Shown: positions 54,122 to 62,648 of the stretch, piece by piece
Layout: each line of letters opens with the position of its first letter
Numbering within the stretch: position 1 is the stretch's first letter
NCBI RefSeq assembly: GCF_029892965.1
Contig: NZ_JARXWN010000019.1
Span: forward strand, 23,375 to 87,374
Source: Dysgonomonas sp. PF1-14
GTDB taxonomy: Bacteria; Bacteroidota; Bacteroidia; Bacteroidales; Dysgonomonadaceae
Direction: 5' to 3'
Length of the DNA stretch: 64,000 nt
The notes under the pieces: model-generated
Database searches by the model: none
Seen by the model: the letters and a program-made list of their open reading frames with translations, nothing else
Told to the model about the DNA's origin: nothing
Translations under genes and position numbers: made by a program

Positions 54122-54371
54122 GTTTGCACCATATATTTTGGAAAACAATTGATTACATACTATTTTTACATCGAACTCGCGTTGGGTTATATATCTAAAT
54201 GTCAGCTGTTTAAGTATGCTAACTTTTGCCTTTTGTCCCTAATAATTTAAATCTTTTCTCAAACCGAACCCTTTCGTTATTAATTTAAGAATTAATCAGT
54301 CTAATTTTTGGAGGGTAGTTCCAAAAGAGCGGTCAGCCCCTGTTTTATAAGAAGGGATGTATTGAATGTGA

Positions 54372-56300
54372 TTATTTCTTTGTCGTAATTTCTATTACGT
54401 TTTCTTTTCCGTTAGCAGCAGTGCCGTATTTAGCCAGTGATGCTGCATCTTTTTTTATATTGACAGATTCTATCTTGCTTGTATTTAAAGACAGGTATGT
54501 TTCATTATCAATAACTTTACCATCTAATACAAAGAGACTTTTACTAATAGGCTCCGAGCTTAACTGATTAGTGACGGGCGCTTTATCTGTTTTCAGCCTG
54601 AAAACAATAGGCAAGGTAAAATATACGGAAACGTCTTTACCATTCTGCTTGCCCGGAGTCCAATTCGGCATAGCGTTTATCACGCGCAGGGCTTCGGCGT
54701 CACATTCCGGACTGATACCTCTGATAACAACAGCATCTGTAATAGCCCCTGTTTCGGACACAACAAAGCGAATAGTAACCCGTCCTTGTATCTTATTCTT
54801 ACTGGCTTCTTCCGGATATTTCAGATTTTCCCCGATGTATTTTTGCATAGCAGATTCCCCGCCCGGAAATTTCGGCATTTGTTCTACGGTCACGAAAGCT
54901 TTACGGTCATCACCAGATCCTCCTTTTTTCAGCCCAGCCACTCCGACCTTGCTATTGGAGGCATCGTCTCCGTACCCGACAACCATCACCTCGTTCTTAT
55001 CTTTGGACGATGTGGGGGCAGCGTTATTTCTTGACAATTTAAAGACAATCGGCAGGGCATAATAAACATCTACGGCTTTATCTTTCTGCTTACCTGGTAT
55101 CCAAGCGGGCATAGCATTTACTACACGCAAAGCTTCGGCGTCTAATAAGGGGTCGATTCCGCGTATCACAGTGGCACTTGATATTTCGCCTGTACTTTTC
55201 ACTATAAAGCGAACGGTGACTCTCCCCTGAATCTTGTTTTTGCTGGACTCAGTAGGGTATTTCAGATTTTTTGCCAGATATTCGAACATGGCAGACTCTC
55301 CACCCGGATATTGCGGCATTTTTTCGACTGAAGCATAAACACCGTCCTTCTTTTGAGGAACCTGAAGATCGTCCCGAGAATAATCATCGGATATGGCAGT
55401 TTTATTAGATATAACATCTATCAGATCAGGCGATGCCTGTGCGGCATTTCCCAATAGTAAAGCCAGCCCGACCGGAACAACCAGCAGATATTTGGAGGCT
55501 TTGCCTATAAACGTTTCTTGTTTATTCATCATGGTAATACGTTTTTTAAGTTGTGAGACATTGAAATTATTAATAAGTGGTATACCAGTACTTCTATTTG
55601 ATGCTTTGAGCAATATATATTGATATTCTTTCTGGTCGAATCCGGCTTTCAGCACTCCCTGATCGGCCAGATATTCAAGATTGATTTTCATTTCCCTTTT
55701 TAGCAGCCATACACAAGGATTCCACCAGAAGCAGATGCACAGTACCTCGAATATCAGTACATCTACGGAATGGTATTGCCGGGCATGTGCCTGTTCGTGA
55801 GCGACAATTTCATCCTGTCCGGAGGTGTTGTATAATTCAGGTGCGACAAAAATCCAATGGAAAAAGGAGAATGACGAGGTTTCTTTGCCTTCCAGTTTTA
55901 TTATCCTGCAAGAGCCTGTTTTTTCGGACTCACTTTTCATTCTCACTTTCAGTAGACTGAGTATTTGTACAATAAACCGGCAGGCATATAATGCAGAAAT
56001 AACAGACAGTCCGATCAGGAAGTAAACTGTCATACTCAATGAGGGGTTTTCTTTTGGCGATACTGTAACTGCATCTATCTCGGAGAGCCAGTAAACAGGA
56101 ATCTGCATTTGTGCCTCGTTTGCTATCGGTATTTCTATACTGACTAAGGGAAATATCAATGAGAAGAATACGGCAAAGAGGAAATAGAATCGTCTGATCG
56201 TGAAGAATGTATCTTTGCGAAGGAAAAGCATATATACCCCATAAAATAATATGAGGGCTAGTGAAGCTTTTATCAGATATATGATTATTGTGTTATCCAT
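54372..56300 (-). CDS. M56 metallopeptidase (BlaR1-like) fused to two TonB C-terminal domains
   Basis: 642 residues. The N-terminal four-helix membrane part (helices about 8-25, 37-55, 90-115 and 270-290) contains the cytosolic zinc peptidase motif HEQAH (168-172) with CFWWNPCVW downstream. Two successive TonB C-terminal-like domains follow (about 315-405 and 460-555), each with KMPQYPGG/QMPKFPGG-type starts and KNKIQGRVTVRFIV strands. The end (about 590-640) resembles a TonB-receptor plug strand (IESVNIKKDAASLAKYG). It is paired with a BlaI repressor, so it likely senses an envelope signal and cleaves BlaI. The TonB-like parts suggest contact with outer-membrane proteins. Confidence 0.9.
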   Translation of the reverse strand: MDNTIIIYLIKASLALILFYGVYMLFLRKDTFFTIRRFYFLFAVFFSLIFPLVSIEIPIANEAQMQIPVYWLSEIDAVTVSPKENPSLSMTVYFLIGLSVISALYACRFIVQILSLLKVRMKSESEKTGSCRIIKLEGKETSSFSFFHWIFVAPELYNTSGQDEIVAHEQAHARQYHSVDVLIFEVLCICFWWNPCVWLLKREMKINLEYLADQGVLKAGFDQKEYQYILLKASNRSTGIPLINNFNVSQLKKRITMMNKQETFIGKASKYLLVVPVGLALLLGNAAQASPDLIDVISNKTAISDDYSRDDLQVPQKKDGVYASVEKMPQYPGGESAMFEYLAKNLKYPTESSKNKIQGRVTVRFIVKSTGEISSATVIRGIDPLLDAEALRVVNAMPAWIPGKQKDKAVDVYYALPIVFKLSRNNAAPTSSKDKNEVMVVGYGDDASNSKVGVAGLKKGGSGDDRKAFVTVEQMPKFPGGESAMQKYIGENLKYPEEASKNKIQGRVTIRFVVSETGAITDAVVIRGISPECDAEALRVINAMPNWTPGKQNGKDVSVYFTLPIVFRLKTDKAPVTNQLSSEPISKSLFVLDGKVIDNETYLSLNTSKIESVNIKKDAASLAKYGTAANGKENVIEITTKK

Positions 56301-56319
56301 GCCCTTGCATTATTTGAGG

Positions 56320-56682
56320 TTAAGACTTTCCTTTCTCTATCATTTTTACGATCTCAAGTAATTCGTCCGGAGATATCTTTTCTTCTTTCGCGAAGAAAGA
56401 GACAAGCTCTTTATAGGAGTTCTCGAAATAGCTTTTCACTACATCAGACATAAAGGTTTTCTTATATTCATCCTCGTCTATTCTGGGACTGTAAACCCAT
56501 ACGTTACCATACTTCTTCGAGTTGAGATAACCTTTCTGATCCAAATTGCGCACGATAGACGCCACCGTTGTATATGGAGGTCTGGGTTCTTCCATTTCGT
56601 TCACTATATCTTTTACAACGCATTCTTTAAGTTGCCAGATATGAAGCATAACAGATTCTTCCTGATGGGTAAGTTTTTCCAT
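56320..56682 (-). CDS. BlaI/MecI family repressor
   Basis: 120 residues with a winged helix: LTHQEESVMLHIWQL, VKDIVNEM and PPYTTVASIVRNLDQKGYL. A C-terminal dimerisation helix follows. The N-terminal part is the usual BlaI/MecI DNA-binding domain. The M56 gene follows after 19 bases. It probably represses its own operon through the palindrome at 56695-56708 and is relieved by the partner peptidase. Confidence 0.93.
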   Translation of the reverse strand: MEKLTHQEESVMLHIWQLKECVVKDIVNEMEEPRPPYTTVASIVRNLDQKGYLNSKKYGNVWVYSPRIDEDEYKKTFMSDVVKSYFENSYKELVSFFAKEEKISPDELLEIVKMIEKGKS

Positions 56683-56694
56683 TTTATTTATATT

Positions 56695-56708
56695 TAGTAG
56701 GTCTACTA
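56695..56708. promoter_or_regulatory. Likely BlaI operator
   Basis: TAGTAGGTCTACTA is a perfect 6+2+6 palindrome with the TACT/AGTA core expected for BlaI/MecI sites, 12 bases before the repressor ATG. Confidence 0.65.
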
Positions 56709-56775
56709 TTTTTTCGTAAATGTAGTTATAATATTTTATAATCCAAATAATTCGAATATTATTTTACGGAATAAT

Positions 56776-57483
56776 TTACTTTCCGGTCAGAGGTAATACT
56801 TTATTTTTAGGAGTGGTAGCTACAAATTCTTTAAGATAGAAAGGTTCGAAATAAGCTACATCAACAAACGACCTGTTCCGATAAGCCTCATCTGCCAGAT
56901 CTGCCATATACGAAGCATGAGGATGGATATTATCTATAAATAAGGCATTCGGATGATTAAGTACTGCTTTGCACTTATCTGCTCCATTACCGAAAAATAA
57001 TACCTTGCCTTCATTCAGATATTCACTGAACGAACCCTCTTCGATTATATCTGCCGAAACGGATTTAATTTCCTGTAACTCATTATTGTATAGCACATCA
57101 TATACCTCCATACGGCGGGCATCTATCATCGGGCATAGCAATGTCCCATCTTCCGGATTATTATTCTTGCGGACGCCGTATGTCATAATCTTTAATGTAT
57201 TAAGCGAAATCAATGGAATATCCAGCCCGAAACAAAGCCCTTTGGCTTCGGACACACCGATACGCAGTCCTGTATATGAGCCCGGCCCACAACTGACAGC
57301 AACAGCATCGAGCGATATGTTTGCCGAACGAAGGTATTGGATAGCTTCATTTACAAATTGTCCGAGAAGAACAGCATGTGAAGGACCTTTCTCTTCCTCT
57401 CTCAGGAAAATAATTTCTTTATCTTTCGATACGGCTACAGAGCATACTTCCGTAGCAGTTTCTATATTGATGATACAAGACAT
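56776..57483 (-). CDS. tsaB: tRNA threonylcarbamoyladenosine synthesis protein TsaB
   Basis: 235 residues of the ASKHA fold, typical TsaB: start IINIETATEVCSVAV, SHAVLLGQFV, the signature VAVSCGPGSYTGLRIGVSEAKGLCF. It works with TsaD and TsaE in making t6A37 on tRNAs that read ANN codons. A -7 box is seen at 57506-57513. Confidence 0.95.
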   Translation of the reverse strand: MSCIINIETATEVCSVAVSKDKEIIFLREEEKGPSHAVLLGQFVNEAIQYLRSANISLDAVAVSCGPGSYTGLRIGVSEAKGLCFGLDIPLISLNTLKIMTYGVRKNNNPEDGTLLCPMIDARRMEVYDVLYNNELQEIKSVSADIIEEGSFSEYLNEGKVLFFGNGADKCKAVLNHPNALFIDNIHPHASYMADLADEAYRNRSFVDVAYFEPFYLKEFVATTPKNKVLPLTGK

Positions 57484-57505
57484 TGTTTATAGTTTAAATG
57501 GAGAG

Positions 57506-57513
57506 CAAAATTA
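57506..57513 (-). promoter_or_regulatory. -7 box of tsaB
   Basis: Reverse-strand TAATTTTG fits TAnnTTTG, 23 bases before the ATG. Confidence 0.5.
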
Positions 57514-57565
57514 CATATTTTATTAGAATAATCTCTCATTCGTAGAATTTCAGATAGCAACATTA

Positions 57566-57759
57566 AGTAACTGTTTAAATTTGACCGAAAATATTTCATA
57601 TAACTGTTTCCTATTATTCTTTGGCTCTTATTTTTATTCATTCTTCTCTATTTTCTACTTTTCATTCTTGGTTTAACCCGCTAAACCTTCGAATAAAAAG
57701 AAAAAAATATATTTGAAATAACACAAAATAAGATTGCCAATCAAATTTAAACAGTTACT
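57566..57759. repeat. 194-bp segment with perfect 19-bp terminal inverted repeats
   Basis: AGTAACTGTTTAAATTTGA at 57566-57584 and its exact reverse complement at 57741-57759 bound an AT-rich non-coding core. The arrangement resembles a miniature inverted-repeat element, though target duplications are not evident. Confidence 0.55.
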
Positions 57760-58005
57760 AATTCTTTTTTGTACATTTGAAGATGAGATTTACAACATGG
57801 ATATAAAACATTCGGGATGCGAAAATGTTGTAATAATTGAATAATACCAACGGGTATTAGACCCTGCATTTTTTATTTATCCTTTATCTATATATCAGTT
57901 AGCAGCGATCAGTCAACTGTTAACAACCAAAAGCGGTCTTTGATAAGCATACGATTTAAAGGATATAAAGTTCAAAAACTAAAAGATTGAATTTTTTGTG
58001 AGAAA

Positions 58006-58024
58006 TGTCAGGTTTTAGTTAAAA
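58006..58024 (-). repeat. Dispersed 19-bp repeat, copy 4 (reverse)
   Basis: Exact 19-mer, followed by CTCACGCAAAGG, the same neighbour block as at 21636-21647 in reverse. Confidence 0.85.
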
Positions 58025-58105
58025 TTCACCTCACGCAAAGGCGCGAAGGCGCAGAGAGAAAGGCATAAAAGCTAACGGCTAAAAGCTTCTGATTTATGTC
58101 ATCTT

Positions 58106-58124
58106 TGTCAGGTTTTAGTTAAAA
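58106..58124 (-). repeat. Dispersed 19-bp repeat, copy 5 (reverse)
   Basis: Exact 19-mer, 52 bases before the rnr start codon. Confidence 0.85.
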
Positions 58125-58175
58125 ATAAAAAGATGCTATTTATTTGAAAAATATATAAAAGATATAACGAATACT

Positions 58176-60335
58176 ATGAGTAAGAAAAAAGTGACTCACA
58201 AAACTGAAAAAAGAAAAACAAAAACTGATCTGATAAATACAGTCGTAAACTTCTTCAACCGGAATTCTACGGAATCGTTCAGTTTCAAACAGGTAGCAGA
58301 AAAGCTAGGCTATAAAAAACCGGCAGAAAAACAATTGATAAACAATATACTCTTCGACCTGCAAGAAGATGCCTTTATCATAGAAACTGCAAGAGGAAAG
58401 TTTAAATCGAACAATCGGGGACTGTTCCTCGAAGGTGTTTTTGAAAGACGCAGCAATGGTAAGAATTTCTTTAATGCAGATGGCGAAGACGAAGAGACTT
58501 CTCACATATTTGTAGCCGAACGCAACTCGGCACATGCAATGAACGGCGATCGAGTGAAAGTACAGATGCTGGCCAAACGCAAAGGACGTGACCCCGAAGC
58601 AGAAGTAGTAGAGATACTCGAACGTAAACAAAATACATTTGTAGGAACGCTGGATGTGCAGAAGCAATTCGCATTCCTTGTAATGGACAGCAAAATACTG
58701 GCTAACGACATTTTCATCCCGAAAGATGAGCTGCATGGCGGAAAAGATGGCGACAAAGCACTGGTAGAAGTTGTAGAATGGCCTAAAAAAGCCAAGAATC
58801 CGATAGGGAAGGTTATCGATATACTCGGACAGGCAGGAGAGAACAATACAGAAATGAATGCTATCCTTGCCGAGTATGGACTACCTTATAAATATCCGGA
58901 AAGGGTAGAAGAGGCTGCAAACAAAATATCTGATGAAATCACAAAGGAAGAAATTGCCAAACGCGAAGATATGCGTGCCACTACTACCTTTACCATCGAC
59001 CCACGCGATGCCAAAGACTTTGATGATGCACTGTCAGTAAAACAACTTAAAAAGGGACTTTGGGAAGTTGGCGTACACATAGCAGACGTTACCCACTATG
59101 TAGAAGAAGGCGATATCATAGATAAAGAAGGGGAAAGCCGTGCAACTTCTATTTACCTTGTAGACAGGACTATTCCGATGCTTCCCGAACGACTGAGTAA
59201 CAATCTGTGCTCATTGCGTCCGCATGAAGATAAACTTTGCTACTCTGTCATCTTCGACATTGACGATGAAGCTAATATAAAAAAGTACCGTATTGCACGC
59301 ACAGTTATCCATTCCGACAGGCGATTTACATACGAAGAAGCTCAGGATATTATAGAAACAGGCGAAGGTGACTTCAAAGAAGAGGTACTAAAATTAAACG
59401 ACCTTGCAAAGAAACTGAGAGACAAACGCTTCGATAGTGGAGCTATTGCATTCGACAGACACGAAGTAAGATTTGAGATAGATGAAAAAGGTAAGCCGCT
59501 GAGTGTTTACTTCAAGTACGCGAAAGAATCCAACAAACTGATAGAGGAGTTCATGCTGTTGGCAAACCGCACCGTAGCAGAATTTGTAGGTAAAGTGCCG
59601 AAAAGCAAAACAGCCAAGACATTCGTTTATCGTATCCACGACCTGCCAAATAGCGAAAAGATGGAAAATCTGTCCGAATTTATCCGTCGTTTTGGTTATA
59701 AGATTAAAGTAGACGGCTCAAAAACTGCTGTATCGAAATCGATAAACCATCTGTTGGACGAAGTAGGCGGTACACCCGAAGAGAACCTGATATCGACTAT
59801 TGCTATTCGTGCTATGGCTAAGGCAATCTACTCTACAGCCAATATAGGGCACTATGGGCTTGCTTTCGAATATTATACGCATTTCACTTCGCCTATCCGC
59901 CGCTATCCGGACATGATGGTGCACAGGCTTTTGACCAAGTATATGAGCGGAGAACGTAGTGTAAGTAAACAAATATACGAAAGCAAATGCGAGCATAGTT
60001 CGAGCATGGAACAACTGGCTGCTAATGCCGAACGTGCTTCTATAAAATACAAACAAGTGGAATACATGTCCGATAAACTGGGGCAGGTATTCGATGCTGT
60101 TATCTCGGGTATTACCGAATGGGGGCTATATGCTGAGATAAATGAGAACAAATGTGAAGGCATGATCCCTATTCGCGATCTGGATGATGACTTCTACGAG
60201 TTCGATGAGAAGAATTATTGCCTACGCGGACGTCGCAATAAACGTACATACAGTCTGGGCGATCCGTTGAAGATAAAAGTAGCGAAAGCTAATCTGGAGC
60301 GGAAGCAATTAGACTTTGCTCTGGTGGAAGAATAA
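58176..60335 (+). CDS. rnr: Ribonuclease R
   Basis: 719 residues of 3'-5' exoribonuclease. It has an N-terminal winged helix (about 15-75), cold-shock domains (about 80-235), the RNB catalytic domain with DPRDAKDFDDALS (about 276-288) supplying the metal-binding aspartates, HFTSPIRRYPDMMVHR, and an S1 domain at the end (about 635-715). It degrades structured RNA and takes part in RNA quality control. The rich intergenic repeats upstream may carry its promoter; none is clear. Confidence 0.95.
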   Translation: MSKKKVTHKTEKRKTKTDLINTVVNFFNRNSTESFSFKQVAEKLGYKKPAEKQLINNILFDLQEDAFIIETARGKFKSNNRGLFLEGVFERRSNGKNFFNADGEDEETSHIFVAERNSAHAMNGDRVKVQMLAKRKGRDPEAEVVEILERKQNTFVGTLDVQKQFAFLVMDSKILANDIFIPKDELHGGKDGDKALVEVVEWPKKAKNPIGKVIDILGQAGENNTEMNAILAEYGLPYKYPERVEEAANKISDEITKEEIAKREDMRATTTFTIDPRDAKDFDDALSVKQLKKGLWEVGVHIADVTHYVEEGDIIDKEGESRATSIYLVDRTIPMLPERLSNNLCSLRPHEDKLCYSVIFDIDDEANIKKYRIARTVIHSDRRFTYEEAQDIIETGEGDFKEEVLKLNDLAKKLRDKRFDSGAIAFDRHEVRFEIDEKGKPLSVYFKYAKESNKLIEEFMLLANRTVAEFVGKVPKSKTAKTFVYRIHDLPNSEKMENLSEFIRRFGYKIKVDGSKTAVSKSINHLLDEVGGTPEENLISTIAIRAMAKAIYSTANIGHYGLAFEYYTHFTSPIRRYPDMMVHRLLTKYMSGERSVSKQIYESKCEHSSSMEQLAANAERASIKYKQVEYMSDKLGQVFDAVISGITEWGLYAEINENKCEGMIPIRDLDDDFYEFDEKNYCLRGRRNKRTYSLGDPLKIKVAKANLERKQLDFALVEE

Positions 60336-60483
60336 ATTTGCTATTATAGATTTTGTGTAAATAAAAAATTTGCTTTTTTTTGTAGTACCGGAAAAAATAT
60401 TATTTTAGACGTTTAATTAAGAGATCCATTGAAATTTAACAACACACAATAATTATATTATAAATCAAAAACACTTTAACCCT

Positions 60484-61176
60484 ATGAACAAGTATTCAAT
60501 TAAAGCTTTTATTGAAGAGACTGCACAAGATGAATCTAAAAATGATTTCTTCCAACTCGAAAGCCCTTACATGCTGGAACTTAATATCAGCAACCAAATG
60601 GTAATGCTGAAAAAAGGAGCAATGGTAGCTTATACAGGAAATATAAAGTTTGAGAGAGAAGGCATGCTCAGCAAAGGTGTTGGTAACCTGCTGAAAAAAG
60701 CTGTATCGGGTGAAGGTACTACAATGATGAAAACAACCGGTAACGGTAGAGTTTATGCTGCCGATTTCGAAAAGAGAGTGCGCATACTGTATCTTGAGAA
60801 CGAATCGATCAATGTGAATGGTAACGACATCCTTGCACATGAAGAGTCGGTGAAATCGGAAGTGAAAATGATGAAGAGTGTTGCCGGCATTATGGGTGGC
60901 GGACTGTTCCAAGCTCGTCTTAGCGGAACAGGACATATTGCTATCACAACTCATGGTAACCCGATGACACTGATCGTAAAACCGGGACAGCCTGTATTTA
61001 CTGACCCTAATGCAACAGTTGCTTGGTCTGGCAATCTGGCCCCTACGATGAAAACAGACATTTCTCTTAAAACATTTATCGGTAGAGGAAGCGGTGAGAG
61101 CTTCCAGATGATGTTTGAAGGAGATGGCTGGGTAATCATCCAACCATGTGAAGAAGTGTACGGCGTGCCACAATAA
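60484..61176 (+). CDS. AIM24 family protein
   Basis: 230 residues of the AIM24/TIGR00266 family with beta-rich repeats: VMLKKGAMVAYTGNIKFEREG, GGGLFQARLSGTGHIAI and VKPGQPVFTDPNATVAWSG. The family is named after a yeast mitochondrial biogenesis protein; its bacterial function is not known. It stands alone between rnr and hpt, ended by a good hairpin. Confidence 0.88.
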   Translation: MNKYSIKAFIEETAQDESKNDFFQLESPYMLELNISNQMVMLKKGAMVAYTGNIKFEREGMLSKGVGNLLKKAVSGEGTTMMKTTGNGRVYAADFEKRVRILYLENESINVNGNDILAHEESVKSEVKMMKSVAGIMGGGLFQARLSGTGHIAITTHGNPMTLIVKPGQPVFTDPNATVAWSGNLAPTMKTDISLKTFIGRGSGESFQMMFEGDGWVIIQPCEEVYGVPQ

Positions 61177-61198
61177 TAATACGCATTGTAATAATAGA

Positions 61199-61226
61199 GA
61201 GGGATTCTGTATTGAATCCCTTTTTA
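61199..61226 (+). terminator. Terminator of the AIM24 gene
   Basis: GGGATTC/GAATCCC, 7-8-bp stem with 6-base loop, followed by TTTTT. Confidence 0.75.
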
Positions 61227-61400
61227 ATTCCGGACGTTTAGTCATTGTGTAAATTTTTGTCCTCTATTTTAATAGTATTATATATAATAAGGCGGGATAA
61301 ACATAGCATATTCGGGCATATTTTAAACTATTTGAAAATATTTTGTCCTTTTTCGGATATTTAAAAAGCAATTCATTATGAACAATTAAGCTAAATATAC

Positions 61401-61408
61401 TACTTTTG
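61401..61408 (+). promoter_or_regulatory. -7 box of hpt-adk
   Basis: TACTTTTG fits TAnnTTTG, 34 bases before the hpt ATG. Confidence 0.55.
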
Positions 61409-61441
61409 CAGTTTAATAATATTTAAGAAAAGGAAGCGCCC

Positions 61442-61981
61442 ATGAAAACGGTGAAGATTAGAGATAAAGAATTTGAACTATTTCTGACACAGGACAGAAT
61501 AGAAAAGGCTATAGACGAGGTGGCAGCAAGACTGAACAAAGACCTTGCCGACAAAGACCCCTTATTCATCTGCATTCTGAACGGCTCGTTCATGTACGCA
61601 TCAGAATTGATGAAACGGATAACTATTCCCTGCGAAGTCTCTTTTGTGAAGGTATCTTCATACAAGGGAGTTTCCTCAACCGGAAAGATAAAAGAGATAT
61701 ACGGGCTCGAAGAAGATATAAAAGGCCGCACAATAGTCATTGTTGAAGACATCGTAGATACCGGTCACACGATGACTCTCATGCTGGAGCAACTTGTCTG
61801 CGATGAACCAAAGCAAATACTGGTAACGACACTGTTGCTAAAACCCGATGCCCTGAAACAGCCGGTACAACTGGATTATGTAGCTTTAGAAATTCCGAAC
61901 GATTTCATTGTAGGATATGGGCTTGACTATGATGGGTATGGCCGTAACCTCTCCGACATCTATAAACTGAAAGATCAATAA
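61442..61981 (+). CDS. hpt: Hypoxanthine phosphoribosyltransferase
   Basis: 179 residues. The PRPP-binding loop is TIVIVEDIVDTGHTM (about 100-114); LFICILNGSFMYASEL and VSFVKVSSYKGVSSTG are family segments. It salvages hypoxanthine (and guanine) to IMP/GMP. adk follows after 12 bases, making a purine-nucleotide pair. It functionally complements the purine permease seen at 26172. Confidence 0.95.
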   Translation: MKTVKIRDKEFELFLTQDRIEKAIDEVAARLNKDLADKDPLFICILNGSFMYASELMKRITIPCEVSFVKVSSYKGVSSTGKIKEIYGLEEDIKGRTIVIVEDIVDTGHTMTLMLEQLVCDEPKQILVTTLLLKPDALKQPVQLDYVALEIPNDFIVGYGLDYDGYGRNLSDIYKLKDQ

Positions 61982-61993
61982 AAACAATATATC

Positions 61994-62566
61994 ATGCTGA
62001 ATATTATAATCTTCGGAGCTCCCGGCTCCGGTAAAGGAACTCAGAGTGAGAACCTTATTAAAAAGTATAACCTTGCACATATTTCTACAGGAGATGTCCT
62101 ACGCGCCGAAATGAAGAACGGTACAGAACTTGGCAAATTAGCCGAAGGCTACATTTCTAAAGGGCAATTGGTTCCCGATGATGTAGTAATAGGCATGTTG
62201 GCAAATGTGCTTGACAGTAAGAAAGGTTCCGCAGGCGTTATCTTCGACGGATTTCCACGCACTATCGCACAAAGCGACGCACTCGAGAAAATGCTGAAAG
62301 ACAGAGGACAGGAAGTATCTATTGTGGTAAGCCTCGAAGTAGAAGAGCCCGAACTGATAGACCGCCTCATCAAACGCGGACAACAATCGGGACGCTCTGA
62401 CGATAATCTGGAAACCATCAAATCCCGTCTTGATGTTTACAAGAATCAGACTTCTCCGCTTAAGGAACATTATAAGACAACCGGCAAACTGACTTCAATA
62501 AAAGGAGTGGGAACGGTTGACGAAATCTTCAACCTCATAGCAGAGGCCGTAGATAAGGTAAAATAA
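61994..62566 (+). CDS. adk: Adenylate kinase
   Basis: 190 residues: P-loop FGAPGSGKGTQ (residues 7-17), HISTGDVLRAEM, VIFDGFPRTIAQ and the LID start DRLIKRGQQSGRSDDN. The short LID without zinc cysteines is typical for this group. It balances ATP, ADP and AMP. Co-transcribed with hpt; a strong hairpin separates it from obgE. Confidence 0.97.
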   Translation: MLNIIIFGAPGSGKGTQSENLIKKYNLAHISTGDVLRAEMKNGTELGKLAEGYISKGQLVPDDVVIGMLANVLDSKKGSAGVIFDGFPRTIAQSDALEKMLKDRGQEVSIVVSLEVEEPELIDRLIKRGQQSGRSDDNLETIKSRLDVYKNQTSPLKEHYKTTGKLTSIKGVGTVDEIFNLIAEAVDKVK

Positions 62567-62585
62567 TAATATCAAATTATATCGG

Positions 62586-62630
62586 GGAAGTTATAAGCCG
62601 CCTGCGGTCTTATAACTTCCTTTGTTATCT
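62586..62630 (+). terminator. Strong hairpin between adk and obgE
   Basis: GGAAGTTATAAG pairs with CTTATAACTTCC, with an inner CCGC/GCGG pair, a one-base bulge, and TTTGTTAT after it. It may end or attenuate the hpt-adk transcript; the obgE ATG lies only 28 bases beyond. Confidence 0.75.
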
Positions 62631-62648
62631 AAAAAGACATCACAGCAT

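Larger units (their letters stand above)
53774..54371. other. Repeat-rich intergenic region, 598 bp
   Basis: Holds a hairpin (53804-53830), a C/G-rich dyad CCTCCCCCAAGGGGAGG near 53910, one copy of the 19-bp repeat in reverse (53957-53975), and a long imperfect dyad of CTTTGTG/CACAAAG words (about 54027-54121). The 70-codon frame at 54038 is a by-product of the last repeat. Confidence 0.7.
57484..58175. other. Repeat-rich intergenic region, 692 bp
   Basis: Between divergent tsaB and rnr. It holds a 19-bp inverted-repeat pair (57566-57584 / 57741-57759), two copies of the dispersed 19-mer in reverse (58006-58024 and 58106-58124, exactly 100 bp apart), and a GC-rich CACGCAAAGGCGCGAAGGCG word (58028-58047). 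No supported gene. Confidence 0.7.

Noticed and set aside
54038..54250. 70-codon forward frame containing TTKDTKKNDKGHEV
   Set aside because: It is a translation of the CACAAAG repeat; such frames recur as false proteins and it lacks any further support.
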